From Triglochin maritima (Eukaryota > Streptophyta > Magnoliopsida > Alismatales > Juncaginaceae), in assembly GCA_963682175.1 (NCBI GenBank), contig OY821777.1:22650001-22714000 (forward strand): a stretch of DNA of 64,000 nucleotides, read 5' to 3'. A model generated the notes under the pieces. The model was not told the DNA's origin. It was given only the letters and a program-made list of their open reading frames with translations, and ran no database searches. This document shows, in pieces, positions 1 through 13,088 of the stretch. Numbering within the stretch: the stretch's first letter is position 1; each line of letters opens with the position of its first letter. The translations under genes and the position numbers were made by a program.

Positions 1-298
1 AGGTTTTGGTACATGAGGGACACGTCGACTAGAGTCCTCGAGTTATCTTTTACTTCCGCATTGTTGATGTATTTCCCTTTTGAACTCGATGTAATGCATT
101 TGCCCTTATTACGATATATGGATAATATCTCACCTTTCAGTTATATTTTATGTTAGTTTATCCATGTATGTTCTTGTTCCGTGTTGTCGAGTATTGTTTG
201 GTCTGTCTTTGTAACTCCTTCGGTCGTCGCGGAGGTCTCTGATCGCGACACTTGTAGTCTTTCCCAGTGTGTGTACCCACGAGATCGGGTGCGTTACA
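1..298 (+). mobile_element. End of an LTR (Tekay-like), truncated by window edge
   Basis: The transposase coding sequence stops abruptly at 299 and is replaced to the left by unrelated sequence ending in GGGTGCGTTACA. Tekay LTRs further right in this window end in the same way (GATGTTACA in their own orientation), so I read this as the 3' end of a plus-oriented LTR inserted in the transposase gene. No primer site follows, so it is a 3' LTR or solo LTR. The other end and the target duplication lie outside the window. Confidence 0.45.
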
Positions 299-1594
299 AT
301 AAAATGTTCTCCTTTATATCTTTCTTTTGAAAAATCAATTGAAGTGAGCCCCAAATCATCCACTCGAACTCCACTTTTATTATCAGCTCACTTGCATCTA
401 AATACATGTACTTTGAATTTAACAAAGTCTAGTTGCCATATGTCTTCAATTACACTGTAATAGGACATGTCAGCGTATACAAGATTATGGTCTTTAGAGC
501 TGGACACATGCTAAGACTCTACTATTAAGGTGACACCACTGTTCTGAACAACACTTTTGGAACATTCATAGATTGTGTAGAATGAATATCCATTGATACC
601 ATAACCACAATAACTTATAAGAACAGAATGCGGACCGTAGGCCAACCATTGTATTGTCTCAGAAACATCACGCTGGTAAGCCACATTTTTCAACCAAGAG
701 ATGAAATTCTTATTATGACTATTTATTACCTGTTGATCACTCCATAAAAGATTTCTTTCCTTTAGAAGCTTCACGTGTTCATTTAGGTAATGTTGAACTT
801 CATTAGAATTGCACAACACATAAAAATATGTTGTCATTAAGTATTCGCCATTTAGATTTAACATTTTCATCACACGTGTCCCTTACCATGGGAACGTTCA
901 GCATGATGATTCTTCAAAAGTCCAACAGTTTTAGTGTTTGCTAAGTATCTAGTGCAAAACTCGATTACCTCCTCAGCTATGTATCCTTCAACAATACTAG
1001 CATCCGACTTTGACGATTTTTACAATAACATTTGAACACTTTCATATAACGCTCGAAAGGCTACATCCACCTCAAAAAAACTGGTCCACACAATTTAACT
1101 TCTGTAACCAAATGAATAACTATATGAACCATAATGTTGAAAAAAGCAGGTGGGAAGATCATCTCCAACTGACATAAAGTAACCACAATTTCATTCTGCA
1201 ACTTATCTAACTGCACGGTTTGACCACTTTACTGCAAATTTTGTTGAAAAAGGAACACAACTTTATTATTGCATGTTTAACATCTTTTGGTAATATGGAT
1301 CTCCGTGCTACAGGTAACAACTGCTGAATTAGAGTGTGACAATCGTTAGACTTCATCACCACAAGTTTCAAATCCTTCATAACAACAAGACTACTGATAT
1401 TTGAAGAATAACCTTGTGGAACCCTTAGATCGTGCAAACACTGTCAGAAAATATTTTTAACCTTTCTACACAATGTATAGCTAGCTAGAGGTAAGTAATT
1501 CCGATCTCCTTTCTTCTCTGTGGGCATTGCTCGTACACCAAGGGAAACAAGAACAAGTCTAGCATTATATCCATCTTTTGTTTTACCAGGTATG
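299..1594 (-). pseudogene. CACTA TNP2-type transposase, C-terminal part
   Basis: This stretch encodes the C-terminal half of a TNP2-like transposase in several frames. In order from 1594 downwards come a segment with IPGKTKDG and TLCRKVKNIF, a DUF4218-type region with LHDLRVPQGYSSNISS, then a stretch with VLCNSNEVQHYLNEH and WLAYGPHSV, and a DUF4216-type end with DDLGLTSIDFSK near 345. These are hallmark blocks of plant CACTA transposases, which bind the terminal and subterminal repeats and cut out the element. The frame is broken by stops and shifts (for example near 1440 and 1200). It is cut at 299 by an LTR and separated from its N-terminal half by the insertion 1595-5153, so it is certainly non-functional. 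Confidence 0.85.
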
Positions 1595-2467
1595 TGTAGG
1601 ATTTTGTGTCCCCATGTATGTATATATTTTAAAATTTTTAATACAACATACAATATCGTTTTCATACTTTCAACAATTTTATGTACAATTTTACTTTGTG
1701 TTTATTCTAATATCATGCAATCCTACATATAATAAAATAAATCACAAAGAGAGAATCATACCCAAAGGCTCTCTAAAACCTTTTGAAGATCCGGAGTCGC
1801 GTTGCTCGTTGAATCGCCCGCTGATTCGCCTCCAAGTGTTCACCAAACTCTAAACAAGATTAGAGAGAACGGAGCTAGCCAAGGAATATCTAATTAGGCT
1901 TAGAATCTAGCTAATAACCCCTCTTTAAGCTCCTAAGATTCTCTAAAAGTTAAATTTATTAAGACATTTTCGTGATGATTAAGGGAGAGATTAATGAGAG
2001 ATTTTTTTTTTGCATTAACATAAACAAGTAGGATGATGGGTCCTTTTATATGCTCCCAAAACATCCTCATCAAGAACTGTTCTTTAGTCATGACCGCTTG
2101 CTTATTCTCTCCTAAAATTAATCTCAAATTGCCACATAAGCATCCTAAAAAACATTTTATAAATCTAGAATTAATCTAACCCACGATCTAATTATTCTCT
2201 CAATAATTCAGGCAAAAATCGCATTGTTTGGTTGACTGAGAATTTTTCTCGGTTAACCAAACCATTCGGTTATAACACATGTTCGGTGGACCGTGAGCTA
2301 GACGGTCGATTGAATATGCATGAGAAAAATTCTCTAGAAAAATTCGGACGATCCGCGTCTTGTTCGGTCGACCGTTTACACACCAAAATTCATCGGACGA
2401 CCATGTCACCTTCGGTCTATCGAAAATATTCTTTCTCAGTTGACCGTTCATGCTTGGTTAACCGAAC

Positions 2468-3867
2468 TGTTGAACGTTTTAATTAAAACCGCAAGTGCAC
2501 GGCCGCGATGAAGTGGTGGCAAGTACGGGTCGTCCTCAGGGTGGTGAGCAGCCTCTTGTTTATCAGAAATCAAGTGGCACAAAAAGATGGAAGAAAGTTG
2601 TTTATGCTAATCTAAACTATGCTAACACGAAAAAGCAAATGCAAAGGAAACAAAACAAACGAATACTTCAACTAAGCTAGAGAAACTTGATACTATGGAG
2701 AAATTAGTAAGAGAGAGAGAACCCTTAGGGGGTGGAGTGACTACACATACACAATAAGGAGGCAAGAATATCTTCCTATAGGCATAAGTGGAGGTAGTGT
2801 TTGCATGTATGGGAGTTGTCTACTTATCATGACAAAACCCATCAATTAAATCACTAACCTACTTTGATTAACATTCATAAACACAAGCTGGTTATTTAAG
2901 AAACTAAACAAGCATGGGAGGTGTCTTAAAACTTGTGGCAAAACCCATCTAGTGAAGTGTTCTATTCTAACAAGCAAGCATGCATGCATATTAATCAACA
3001 CATTTCAAAATAAACATCCCCATTTCCTTAATTGCATATATGATAATCATCTCCACCCCCCAAAAGGGGAGTGGTTTTACTCACTACACATTACACTACA
3101 CATTACACTAAGATAAGAAAACATATTAACTAAGCTAGATTTAATAAAAGACAATTAAACTAAAACATTCACCAACAATAAAAGAAGCACAAAACTAAGG
3201 AAATTTTATTGATTGAAGACTCACAATACCAGTAGTATCTCCCCCATTGAGTTTCTTGCTTCAAGGCTTTCACTTCAATTAGGGAGAATGGCCACAAGCA
3301 TGGAGTGATTACAATGGAAGGTGAAGAGTTCTATTTATAGCCATGGAAAAAGCTAATCCGGGACAATCCCCCGATGTGGGACTAAACAAATACCATAAAT
3401 AGCATAAGCACGCTCTAATACACACGCCAGAAAAAGCTAAGCGGATTCGGATCCACCTGGACCGCCAATTAGCGGTTCCAGACCGCCAATTGGCGGTCTA
3501 CAGGGTCCGGATTCGTCTGGGCTTTCTTGGAGGCTTTCCTGGATGGTATTCTTGGTATTTGATGCGATTACTTGACTTGTTGGAGCTCCGACCCGAATCA
3601 AATTGGTAAAATACTCCCCATGATGGTGTGGAGTATTCTATTTTGCTCTTAGGTCCTTCTGTCTTGCAATCAGGTCCTTCTTCCTTGCATCTTGGTCCCC
3701 AGATCTCACAATTCAGTCCTTTTTCCCAACTTTTGGGTCCTTTTATGCTTCATCTCTTCAAACTTATTTATTCCTGAAAACTAAACATAAAACTCGTGAC
3801 ATAGCATTGTTTAGGTGAAAGATAATGGATATAAGATACAAATATAAGCATGAAATGATGTCAATCA
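2468..3867 (-). mobile_element. Athila-like solo LTR (family A)
   Basis: It begins TGTTGAACG and ends GTCAATCA, flanked by a perfect duplication CGAAC (2463-2467 and 3868-3872). It is clearly homologous to the LTRs at 11701, 26102 and 29610: same block ACCGCAAGTGCACGG, same paired palindromes (3460-3498), same ends. No primer site or coding sequence is attached, so it is a solo LTR left by recombination between two LTRs. Confidence 0.9.
3460..3498. promoter_or_regulatory. Paired palindromes in family A U3
   Basis: GACCGCCAATTAGCGGTT at 3460 and the perfect palindrome GACCGCCAATTGGCGGTC at 3481 start 21 bp apart, in the part of the LTR upstream of its TATA box. Function unknown; see findings. 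Confidence 0.6.
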
Positions 3868-5158
3868 CGAACCCAATTATCTTGACACTCTAGACAACTT
3901 CGGTCAACCAATTGTGTTTACTCGTTCCCCGTTAGGTTTACCGTTCCGAAGACACCTCGGTCGACCGAACCCTAAACGGTTCACCGTGTTTGACCCCGAT
4001 TTTGCCTTTGTCAAATTTTGGATTTATTTCCAATAAAATTTAAACTTTTGGGGTTTTTAGCAAATTCATATCTTATGTAATATATTATCCTATGTAATAT
4101 TAAATTATTATACCCCATAATATACACACCTCATATGAATTTATTATGATTCTAATTATGTCAATTCTCATGACATATTGATTTTATTCGTTCACCACAT
4201 GTGTCCCTTTTTCACATGAAACCCGACACATCATATGAACTCAAAATCAAGATTCTTGTTTCCTAGTTTTGTGGTGTGACCTATAGGAGTATCTAAGTTA
4301 AATGACATTGATATTAAACACTTAATATCTCAAACTATTAGCGGTATCTAGCTACACATTATAGTTACCCAATTAGCATAGATGTCTTTGTTCCACCTGA
4401 ACCAAAACACGATCCATTTAGTGATGTAAGTGCACCACTTGTGTCCGTCCCTTGCCTCATGATATTAAGAATATATACAAATTAGAAATGTGTCACCTTT
4501 GTATTATATTCATTTTTTGATCACTTTAAGCTAATTATAACTATGTAACTTAACTCAAGTTACATTGTGCACATTATAATTTTGCTTTATCAAGGGGCTC
4601 ACTAATATCATCACTCAATTAAGAGGGGCAATGATAATTGTTTGACTAGTTATCTTTTCCAGCACAAGTCATGTTCAACCAACTATTGCCTTTATCACTA
4701 TACTCATTGATAGCTTTTGACAATAATAAAATTAAGCACTTCTTGAATGAAAAGATATAAGTCTCATATCTTAGGATCCAAGACACAGTAAAACATTAAT
4801 GACACGAAACACAATTCCATAATGTTTTACTTGTTAGGTCTATTCAATATATAAAAGTAATCTTTTCCTCTTTTATATACTCGTGTTGTCAATTATTTGT
4901 AGAGCTACAACAATCGATGACCAACACGACAATCTTATCTCGGTGATTAATGTTCCATGTTAATTACCATGATTGTGAATAACTTTTGATTTATGTAAAC
5001 TATTATCTTTTAGAGCTCTACGATTAAGGACCAAGCGCCTCTTCCTTAACACTTCCAAAAGACGAATATCATAATCAAGGAACAAAATGCTTGCACATTC
5101 AATTCATAATAATTGACAAATAAAAGTAAAACTTTTAGAACGCATTCCTTTCAGTATG

Positions 5159-6764
5159 TTCAACAGAGTGCCAACAAGACTATCACAAACATTTTTCTCT
5201 ACGTGCATCACATCAATACAATGTCTTAACTTCTAAAGTTTTCCAGTAAGGAAGATAAAAAAATATGGATTTTCCCCAAAGATTTTGTCATTTGCTCGTC
5301 TGTACGGCTTTCCAAATTCACATTCAACTTTCATTACAAGTTTATACACCTTTTCTACGCTGATTTCAACTGGCACTACTGTTTTCCGTTCAATGTGTTC
5401 TTCAACCTAAGATAAGGATGAGAGTTCAACAAAAATCTCCAATGACCAAGATATATTGTCTTAGAACCGTTAATCAGTTGCAAGGAGCATGTATTACTTT
5501 CGCAAATTGGACAAGCTTTATGACATTTGAGCGAATATCCAGACAGATTACCAAAAGCTGGAAAGTAACTAATCGTGCAAAATATCATTACCTGCATTAC
5601 AAACGGCTCCTGACGATAAGAATAAAAAATGGCTTTCCGTCATCCCACAATCTCTTTTCGTCATCAATTAAGGGTCTTAAATACACATAAATGTCGTTTC
5701 CAGGTTGTTTCGGACCAGAAATCATTAAGGACGACATAATATATTTGCGTTTCATGCATAACCACGGGGGCAAATTGTAAATTACAAGCAAAACAAGCCA
5801 AGAAATGTAAATGCTACTAAAACTACGGAAAGGATTCATTTTGTTTGTACAGAGTCCAAGTCGTACATTCCTGGATTCTTCACCAAACACAGGAAAATCG
5901 TAATCTATTTTTTTCCACTGAGGTGAATCTGCAGGATGACGTAGCAACTGATCATTTGGTTTCTCATGATCAGCATGCCATGTCATGTTCTTGGAATCCT
6001 CCTTACCCATAAATAAACGTTTAAGCCTTGGTATTATTGGAAGATACCACAAAATCTTAGCAGGAGGTCCTTTGATTTTCATCTCATCAGCCTCTACATT
6101 GTGGTCTAGTCCACTGCGTTTCATTTTGTATTGTGAAACATTACACCTGGGATAAGAATGTAAGTTTTCAAACTCACCCCTATATAATATACAATCATTC
6201 GGGCATGCATGTATCTTCCTATATTCCATTCTCATAGGACACAACACTTTCTTAGCATCATAAGTTCTATCTGGCAGCTCATTATCATCTGGAAGCATCT
6301 CTTTCAATAGCTTCAACAATGATGTGAAACTGACATCGGTCCAACCATTTAAATTGTACAACTTCAACACCACTGACAATCTAGTAAATTTGGTACAACC
6401 CTTACAAAACGTATTCTCATTGTCACTCAACAAAGTACCAAGTAAATCCTGGTTGAACGAAAACTTTTCAGCCATATCCTGAACCATTTCCTCTAAGTGA
6501 TCTCCCACACTAACATTGTCTCTGTCATTCTTGGAACAACTAAATGATTCTTGTAACTTGGGTCTAAACCTTTCTCAAACAAATGATATTTTATTTTCCA
6601 AAAAGTTAGCACTGACATATTATGACACGTATTGCAAGGACAATACTCCAGGTCGCTGTCATTTGTTTTTTTGAATGTTTTTTTGGCAACCTCTAAGAAC
6701 ATATTCACTCAGTTCTCATACTCATCACTAAATTAGTTTGAAAGAATCCACTCTCGATCCATTT
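5159..6764 (-). pseudogene. CACTA TNP2-type transposase, N-terminal part
   Basis: The reading frame starts at an ATG at 6764 (MDREWIL) with the transposase-associated domain (DLEYCPCNTCHN, about 6640). It continues into the transposase_21 core: HACPNDCILYRGEF at about 6210, PRLKRLF and MTWHAD near 6000, NPFRSFSSIYISW near 5820, then CPICE near 5510 and IDVMHVEKNVCDSLVGT near 5190. This is the conserved order of plant En/Spm-like TNP2 proteins. There are in-frame stops at about 6737 and 6713, shifts near 6500 and 5600, and a stop near 5235, so the gene is dead. Its C-terminal half is at 299-1594, beyond the inserted solo LTR. Confidence 0.88.
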
Positions 6765-6779
6765 CAATCTAAAAATTAA

Positions 6780-7640
6780 GAAAAATGATAGTCATTATTG
6801 AAGGAAATAAATAAAATTTCAATTTAAAAGAAGATGTTCGTAGATGAGAAGATCCAGACATGAAGATGAGAAAAAAATGACTAAGGAGAGAGGAGATGAA
6901 GTCCTCAATCTAGCGTGGGAATAAGGAAGGTTAGAAACCTAACTAATCAATCAATGCCAAATCAAGCCTAAAGTCCACTATAGGTCCTTAGCCCTAGACG
7001 GCGCCTAACTTCAAGGTCCCACTAGTCTGTAGGAAATTAAGAACCTAGAGGCCCCTAAAATCTCAGGAAAACTAGAAGGATAACGACGTTAAGGTCGAAA
7101 TGGTCTTAAACATCAAGGACCACTAGTCTGTAGGAAATCAAGAACCCAGGGGTTCCTAAAATCTCAGGAAGACTTGTTGGGCAATGACGTTCAAGGCATA
7201 ACGGTCTTAAACGGTTTCCTCTTCTTAATGCGTCCAAAAATCCTAGGGGCCAACGTCTAATTGATTTTATTAAGGCTCTTTTATTAAGTGATTTTTGGGC
7301 CAAGGAAAGGGTGATGAAATCCCTCACCTCATCTCCTATAGGTGACTGCCCCCTAAGTGTTTTTCATACCTTAATCTAACAAACATCACACCAAACAAAC
7401 ACTCACCTCACACTTGTTTCAATGCAAGTCATACTATCTAATGCGTATTTTGTAATGAAAGATGAGTGAAAGAGATTACGTACCTTACGCCAACAATCTA
7501 CGAAGGAAATTGTAAAATAAATAATAAATACGATGAATGGAAATCCTATATGATGAATGACTTAGCAAATATTGTCTAATCTTTTGCTTTAGGTTAGTAA
7601 ATGTCAAGTTGCTTAAGGGGTCAATGAGTTATTAGAAACT
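6780..7640 (-). mobile_element. Fragment of an Athila-like 5' leader
   Basis: This stretch lacks coding capacity but matches in order the leader between LTR and gag of the elements at 24896-26077 and 42091-43274. Shared blocks include CTATAGGTCCTTA, a block around GGGTGATGAAATCCC, and TAATCTTTTGCTTT. It contains an internal near-duplication (CCACTAGTCTGTAGGAAAT... at 7019 and 7109). No primer site or LTR adjoins it, so how it came here is unclear. Confidence 0.6.
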
Positions 7641-8309
7641 GAACATTAAACTAAATAAAATAAGTTTTTTTCAGCATAAATAAACATTTAACTAAACATA
7701 AATAAACTTTTAACATAAATAAACATTTAACTAAAACAAATATTTAACTAAACTAAATCATAAACTAAAATAAATTTTTAATTAAATAAGAGAAATTTAT
7801 ATTCTTATCTTTTCTCTCAATTTCTCTCGCATTCAAGCACACGATTAAGGATTTTGCATTTTCATAAAACTCAAAAAATATCCTTCAGATAAGCAATTAA
7901 TCAAGACCTTAATTTGGATTTATCTCCTAGAAATTATCCTTGTAAATCATCACTCATCACTTACTTACTTATTGCATATATAACTACATATATACTCATT
8001 TAAATCATCCAACCAACCTAACTCAATCTAAATCAAACCAATCCAATGAAAGAATGAAATCAAATGATATCTCATTAATAAAGGCCGCATCCATCATCAT
8101 AACATATAGCGATAACATATAAAAAATGAATTAAACATTGACACAACATGTCAAGAAGTTGAACAAAAATCACACTTTGGCAACCAAACCAAACCAATCT
8201 CCATTCACACTCCATTTTCGTCAACCAAAAAAATCTAAAATTCACTATCTCTACAACCAACTAAACAATCCAAATCCAAACACCACAATCTAAACATATT
8301 AAATATGAG
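7641..8309. other. AT-rich stretch without genes
   Basis: Positions 7650-7790 consist of short irregular repeats of the type CATAAATAAACATTTAAC. The rest is AT-rich sequence with no open frame, terminal repeat or known element that I can recognise. It probably belongs to the non-coding 5' part of the CACTA element. Confidence 0.4.
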
Positions 8310-8502
8310 AACCTTATCAAACAAAAACAAGACAAGGGTGTGACATCGTGGTAGTTAATTACAAACCAGAGGAGGAGGGGAAAGTTGCTGCCAACATCGT
8401 GGAGGAGGCCAGAGGTCGTGGCTACGGGGATGGTGGTCGTGGAGGTGGAGGGTGCGGTGACGGTGGTCGTGGAGGCTGCAGTGGTTGGGGAAGCGGAGGA
8501 AG
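8310..8502. repeat. Left copy of the duplicated target flanking the LTR nest
   Basis: From AACCTTATCAAACAAAAAC to GGAAGCGGAGGAAGA this segment is nearly the same as 44489-44652, apart from about a dozen substitutions and a 30-bp GC-rich insertion near 8440. Both copies directly abut the outer LTRs of the nest. It is GC-rich (repeated GGTCGTGG) and likely part of the CACTA 5' region. Confidence 0.8.
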
Positions 8503-9882
8503 ATTGAATCAGTTATAATAACCGGAAGTGCACGACCACGTTGAAGCGGTGGAAAATACGTGTCGACCCACAGGGGTGTGTGTCAACTCTGGTTTATTCG
8601 AAGGCAAGTGGGAAAAGATGGGAAGAAGTTGTGATTACACTAAACTAGTAAGCATCAAAGAAGGAAATGAAAACACGAGACGAACTAAAACTAAACTAAA
8701 CAACTACTAATGAGAAAGATGAAATTCAGGAATGGAAACCCTAAGGGGTGGAGTGTGTGTACACATGAAATATGAGGTGATGAATCCATTTAATAAGCAC
8801 AAGTGTAGGTAGTGTTTGCTATGCATAAGAAGTACCTCATGACAAGACCTATCATCCAAATCACTAACCCAAGTGATTAATGTGAGCATGACAAGTTTGT
8901 TATTAAGAATCTAAAGAAGCATGAAATGTACCAAAAGATTATGGCAGAAACCATCAACTTAAGTATTCTCTTTAACTCAAACAAGCATACTTACATTTCT
9001 CACATACAACAACATATAACATTCATTCCATACTACATGACATGTATAAACATCAACTCCACCCCCAAAGGGGGATGTAACTACTCACTACTCATTAAAA
9101 GAAGACAAAACGAAATTAAGGTAATTAAGATAGGAAATGGGGACATGCTAATTAATTCTACTAAGATTAAGACAAACAAAACAAGCAAGCATTAAAACAA
9201 AGACAACATTAAAACAAACTATGAAGAATTATTTTATTTACATGACTCACATTACAAGTGACATTCTTCTCCACCTTTAGATTTGCTCCAAGGCTTACTC
9301 CAAGTAGAGAGAATGCTACCAAGCAATGGGTGAATACAAATGAGGAAGAAGAGTTCTATTTATAGGCATGAAAAAAGGTAACCGGGGACAATCCCCCACA
9401 TGGGACTAAACACATACTATAAATGAATATAAAACAACATAATACACGACCCGACTCAACCATGAAACCTTTGGACCACCAATTGGTAGTCTAAGACAGC
9501 CAATTGGCAGTCTAAATAGCTTTGATTGAGTCTGGATTTTGGTGGTTCGTTTCTGGCTTGACTTGTTGATCTTTGATGAACCCGATTTTGTTGGTGATGT
9601 TTGGGCCCGATTCTAATTGTCAAAATACTCCTCATAATGGTGTGGAGATTCTTGATTTCCTCGTTAGTCCTTTTGGTTTTACATCCGGGTCCTTCTTTCT
9701 TGCACCTCAGTCCATAAGTCTTGCAACTTAGTCTTTTTTTCTTCCTTTTATGTCCTTTTTAGTCTCTTGTTCTCAAACATGTTTATTCCTGAAACTTAAT
9801 CATAAAACTCGTTACGTAGCATTGCTTAAGCTAAAAATAAAAGATATAAGACACAAATATATGCATGATATGATTTCAATCA
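8501..9882 (-). mobile_element. Athila-like LTR, left outer LTR of the chain
   Basis: It ends at 9882 with TTTCAATCA next to a polypurine tract (reverse strand, 9883-9898) and starts near 8501 with a degraded end (GATTGAATCAG against TGATTCAATCAG in its partner). It is closest to the LTR at 43299-44486: both have the variant TTATAATAACCG end, the ACCGGGGACAATC block and the same odd palindromes. I infer it is the 3' LTR of the minus-strand chain whose 5' LTR is at 43299-44486. Confidence 0.8.
9474..9512. promoter_or_regulatory. Paired palindromes in the left outer LTR
   Basis: GACCACCAATTGGTAGTC (9474) and GACAGCCAATTGGCAGTC (9495) start 21 bp apart. The arms are altered from the usual GACCGCC but remain largely self-complementary. 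Confidence 0.5.
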
Positions 9883-11695
9883 AATACCCCCACACCTAAC
9901 TTTTGCTAGTCCCTAGCAAAACAATGAAAGAGAAAAATGAAGGAAAGGAAAAATCATTCGTAAAATAGGGAAATCCTAACTCACTTTTGTAGGAATCACG
10001 GTTGTACTTAGCATGTGCAACAAGCTATTAAACCTCCATGTCGCCAAGGAGGAGGAGTGTTGTCTCCTGAGGGTTTTCAGTAGATACACCCACAAAATCC
10101 GAACAAAGATGCATTATTCAACATAGCAACACGACTCGATGGGCTTATTTTCGTCGATCATAGGATGCAGTAATACTACGGACCGACTCTATATAAGTAT
10201 TCAGTCCACACACCTAGCCTAATGAATCATTCATGCAAGTTAGTTAAAGACTTAAGTGAAAGACATGGACAACCTCAACATCCTCAAGTGATACAAAGTG
10301 TAATGTCCATTAAGGTTCTTACTTGCATTACCAGTTTTTTTCTTTTGTATTTTTTTCTGTTTTTTTTCTAGTTGGTGTGTAATTCTCCCAGGGTCAGGTT
10401 TCGTGCATCATTGCCTATGAAAACTTACACTATCACGTACACATTTCCCCATATCTCCACATAGGGCGATCCCTACCACCCGTGTAACGGGAGTTCGGTC
10501 GGTGCATCCCAAGTCAGATGACTCGAAAGCACCAAGCACTAAGCCCCCTCAGACCTAATTTCCCGAGTGATAGGAGCCGTGCGAAAAGAGATAACACCAC
10601 TTATTTATTATCTATATAGGAATCAAAATCCCAACACTTAAGTTTTCACAAAAAGAGTTTAAGGGTCTCTGATTACGACAAACTTCCTTATTATTGTGTG
10701 CACAAATTATTTGACTCACTAGGTTCAGGGTGCACTTCTTTATTTGTGTGAGTACTGAAACCCTATGATTACTCTCCCCCCGAGGGAAAACCGGGGTGCA
10801 ACCTTACGACTCGATAAGACCTAAAACCGGTATACTAGATTTCCTAATGTATCATGTTCAAGACAATTTTGGCAGCTTTCCTTTTACTTTGACTCTCAAC
10901 GGTTTTGCACATGCTAAACACATGCAAAGCCCACAAAATATTTTCTTTCGCAAAGACATGAAGATTTTGAAATAAATGGAAAATTTTAAAGCACTAGGCA
11001 AGCAAAAGGAGGCAAGTCACCCAAGGATCATGGCAAACAGGTATATCGATATTAAATGCAGCACACTAACATGACCGTAACAATACAAACAAAAGAAAGC
11101 AAAAAAAAGGAGAAAGACTCGACTATGTACACACGTAAAACACCCCCACACTTACTTCATCCATTGTCCTCAATGAATATAAGTATGAAACTATATGGAT
11201 TTATGCATGAAAAAGAAAAGATCTCAACAACGTGAAGCACAAGGAAAGTTTCATCGTCATGTTGATGGACATAACCCCAAATTCCCAAAAACCTGTGAGA
11301 TACTTAAGAAGGGAGACAAATACGTGAAACAAAATGGGCCCCAAATACACAAGGGTTGGGGCCCACAACAATCATTGCTCACTGGTGGAGTCTTTTATTG
11401 CTTTTTATCTTTTTTGTTTTTTTTTTCCTGAAAAAGATATATACATCAACAAAGATATTCTCATAATCTTTTGGGCAAGAAACATCAAATGAGAACATCG
11501 AGTCATGCAGATAGGATATTTGCTAAGAACGACCCACTTCATTGGTACTCTGAGGTATCATGATGAGTGAAAGGTCAAAACTGAAAGGCTCGAACCCCTT
11601 ATGATATTGGTTGGGCGTAGGAAACGTAAATGAGTAGAGTTGTGTTGCCTCACTACGGTTTAGTTGCTTGTCGAACAAAACTCTCCAACAAATAG
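9883..11695 (-). mobile_element. Athila-like 3' non-coding region
   Basis: This is the region just upstream (element sense) of the 3' LTR. It contains a polypurine tract complement AATACCCCCACACC at 9883 and blocks shared with 13089-14374, 27466-29200 and 35092-36810, for example GGTTTCGTGCATCATTGCC and TACCACCCGTGTAACGGG. No coding frame survives. Its right end (11460-11695) matches the linker that follows the protease in the other copies and is interrupted at GCGGG by the element 11701-22187. Confidence 0.7.
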
Positions 11696-11700
11696 GCGGG

Positions 11701-13088
11701 TGTTGAACGTTTTAATTAAACCGCAAAGGCACGGCCGCGTTGAAGCGGTGGCCAATACGGGTCGTCCTCAGGGAGGTGAGCAGTCTCTCGCTTGCACGAA
11801 ATCAAGTGGAAAAAATAGGGAAGAGAGTTTGATTATCCTACTCTACGCTACACTACACTACGAAATACGAAATGCGAAAGAAAGCAACAAACGATTAACT
11901 AAGAACGAAAGAAGAGTGTTGGAATTCAGAAGTGGAAAACCCCCTAAGGCGTGGAGTGAGTGCACACATGCAAAGAGGTGGGTGTTGAACACATTCTTTA
12001 AGCCCAAATGAAGGTGGTGTTATCATGCATGGGAGGTGTCTAAGTGTTATGGCAAAACCTATCAATCCATTCACCAACCTAGTTGATTAACATTTACATA
12101 TACAAGTTGTTTATTTCAGAACTTAAACAAGTGTGAGAAGTGTCTAATTATTTTGGCAAAACTCATCAAGTTATAAATTCTATCCTAAACAAGCAAACAT
12201 ACATTCATGTTTTATCAACATATTGTAAATAAAGCATTTATTCCATTCTCATTTGCATGTATGAACATCTACTCCACCCCCAAAGGGGATGGAACTACTC
12301 ACTACACATTAGACTAATTATTAAACTAAGCAAGGAAAGCATATTAACTAAGCTACTAAAACTAATGATATGAAATTAAACAAAGTAAAACAAGAAACAT
12401 AAAATAAACAACATAATAAAGACACTTTTATTAAAGTGACTCACATTTCAAGTAGCATCCTCCTACTTTAGTGTGTGCTTCAAGGTCTCACTTCTACTAG
12501 GAAGAATAGCCACTTAAAATATGAAGTGATTACATTAGAAGGTGAAGAGTTCTATTTATAACCATAGAAAAAGGCAATCCGGGAGAATCCCCTGATGTGG
12601 GACTAAACAAATACCAAAAATAGCCTAAACAAACACTAATACATATGATCTAGAAATCTCAGCGGATCCAGGAAGATCCGGACCGCCAATTGGAGGTTCC
12701 AGACCGCCAATTGGCGGTCTATAGGATCCGGATCTCGCTCATTTTTGTTTTGGGCTTTTCTTGGTATATTTGGTGGTCTTGGATGCATTTATTTGGCTTG
12801 TTAGAGCTCCGACCCGAATCGAATTGCTAAAATACTCTCCATGATGGTGTGGAGTTTTCTGTTTTGCTCTTAGGTCCTTCGGTTTTACGTTCAGGTCCTT
12901 CTCCCTTGCATCTCAGTCCCCAGATCTCACAATTCAGTCCTTTTTCCTAGGTTTTGGATCCTTTTATGCTTCATCTCTTGAAACCTATTTATTTATGAAA
13001 TTCAAACATAAAACTCGTAACATAGCATTATTTAGGTTAAAGATAATGGATATAAGATACAAATATAAGCATGAAATGATGTCAATGA
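11701..13088 (-). mobile_element. 3' LTR of the nested element
   Basis: Family A LTR of 1388 bp with palindromes at 12681 and 12702 (21 bp apart). Its end at 13088 is mutated to TCAATGA where other copies have TCAATCA, and it is followed by the polypurine-tract complement. Confidence 0.85.
12681..12719. promoter_or_regulatory. Paired palindromes in family A U3
   Basis: GACCGCCAATTGGAGGTT at 12681 and GACCGCCAATTGGCGGTC at 12702, 21 bp between starts, as in the solo LTR at 2468-3867. Confidence 0.6.

Larger units (their letters stand above)
1595..5153 (-). mobile_element. Solo LTR (unassigned, copia-like) in the transposase gene
   Basis: Transposase coding stops at GTATG (1590-1594) and resumes after a second GTATG (5154-5158), a perfect 5-bp target duplication. 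The insert starts TGTAGG and ends TTTCA, the TG...CA termini of an LTR. Removing the younger LTR 2468-3867 leaves about 2.15 kb without coding capacity, which fits a solo LTR. It carries a degenerate array of CGGTCGACCG-like palindromes at about 2246-2466 and 3895-3985. The reverse complement of 1740-1860 resembles the transcribed end of SIRE-type LTRs, hence the minus-strand guess. Family assignment is uncertain. Confidence 0.65.

Noticed and set aside
5597..6508. Transposase region as a working gene
   Set aside because: In-frame stops near the start, frameshifts and a 3.5-kb LTR insertion exclude a functional product.
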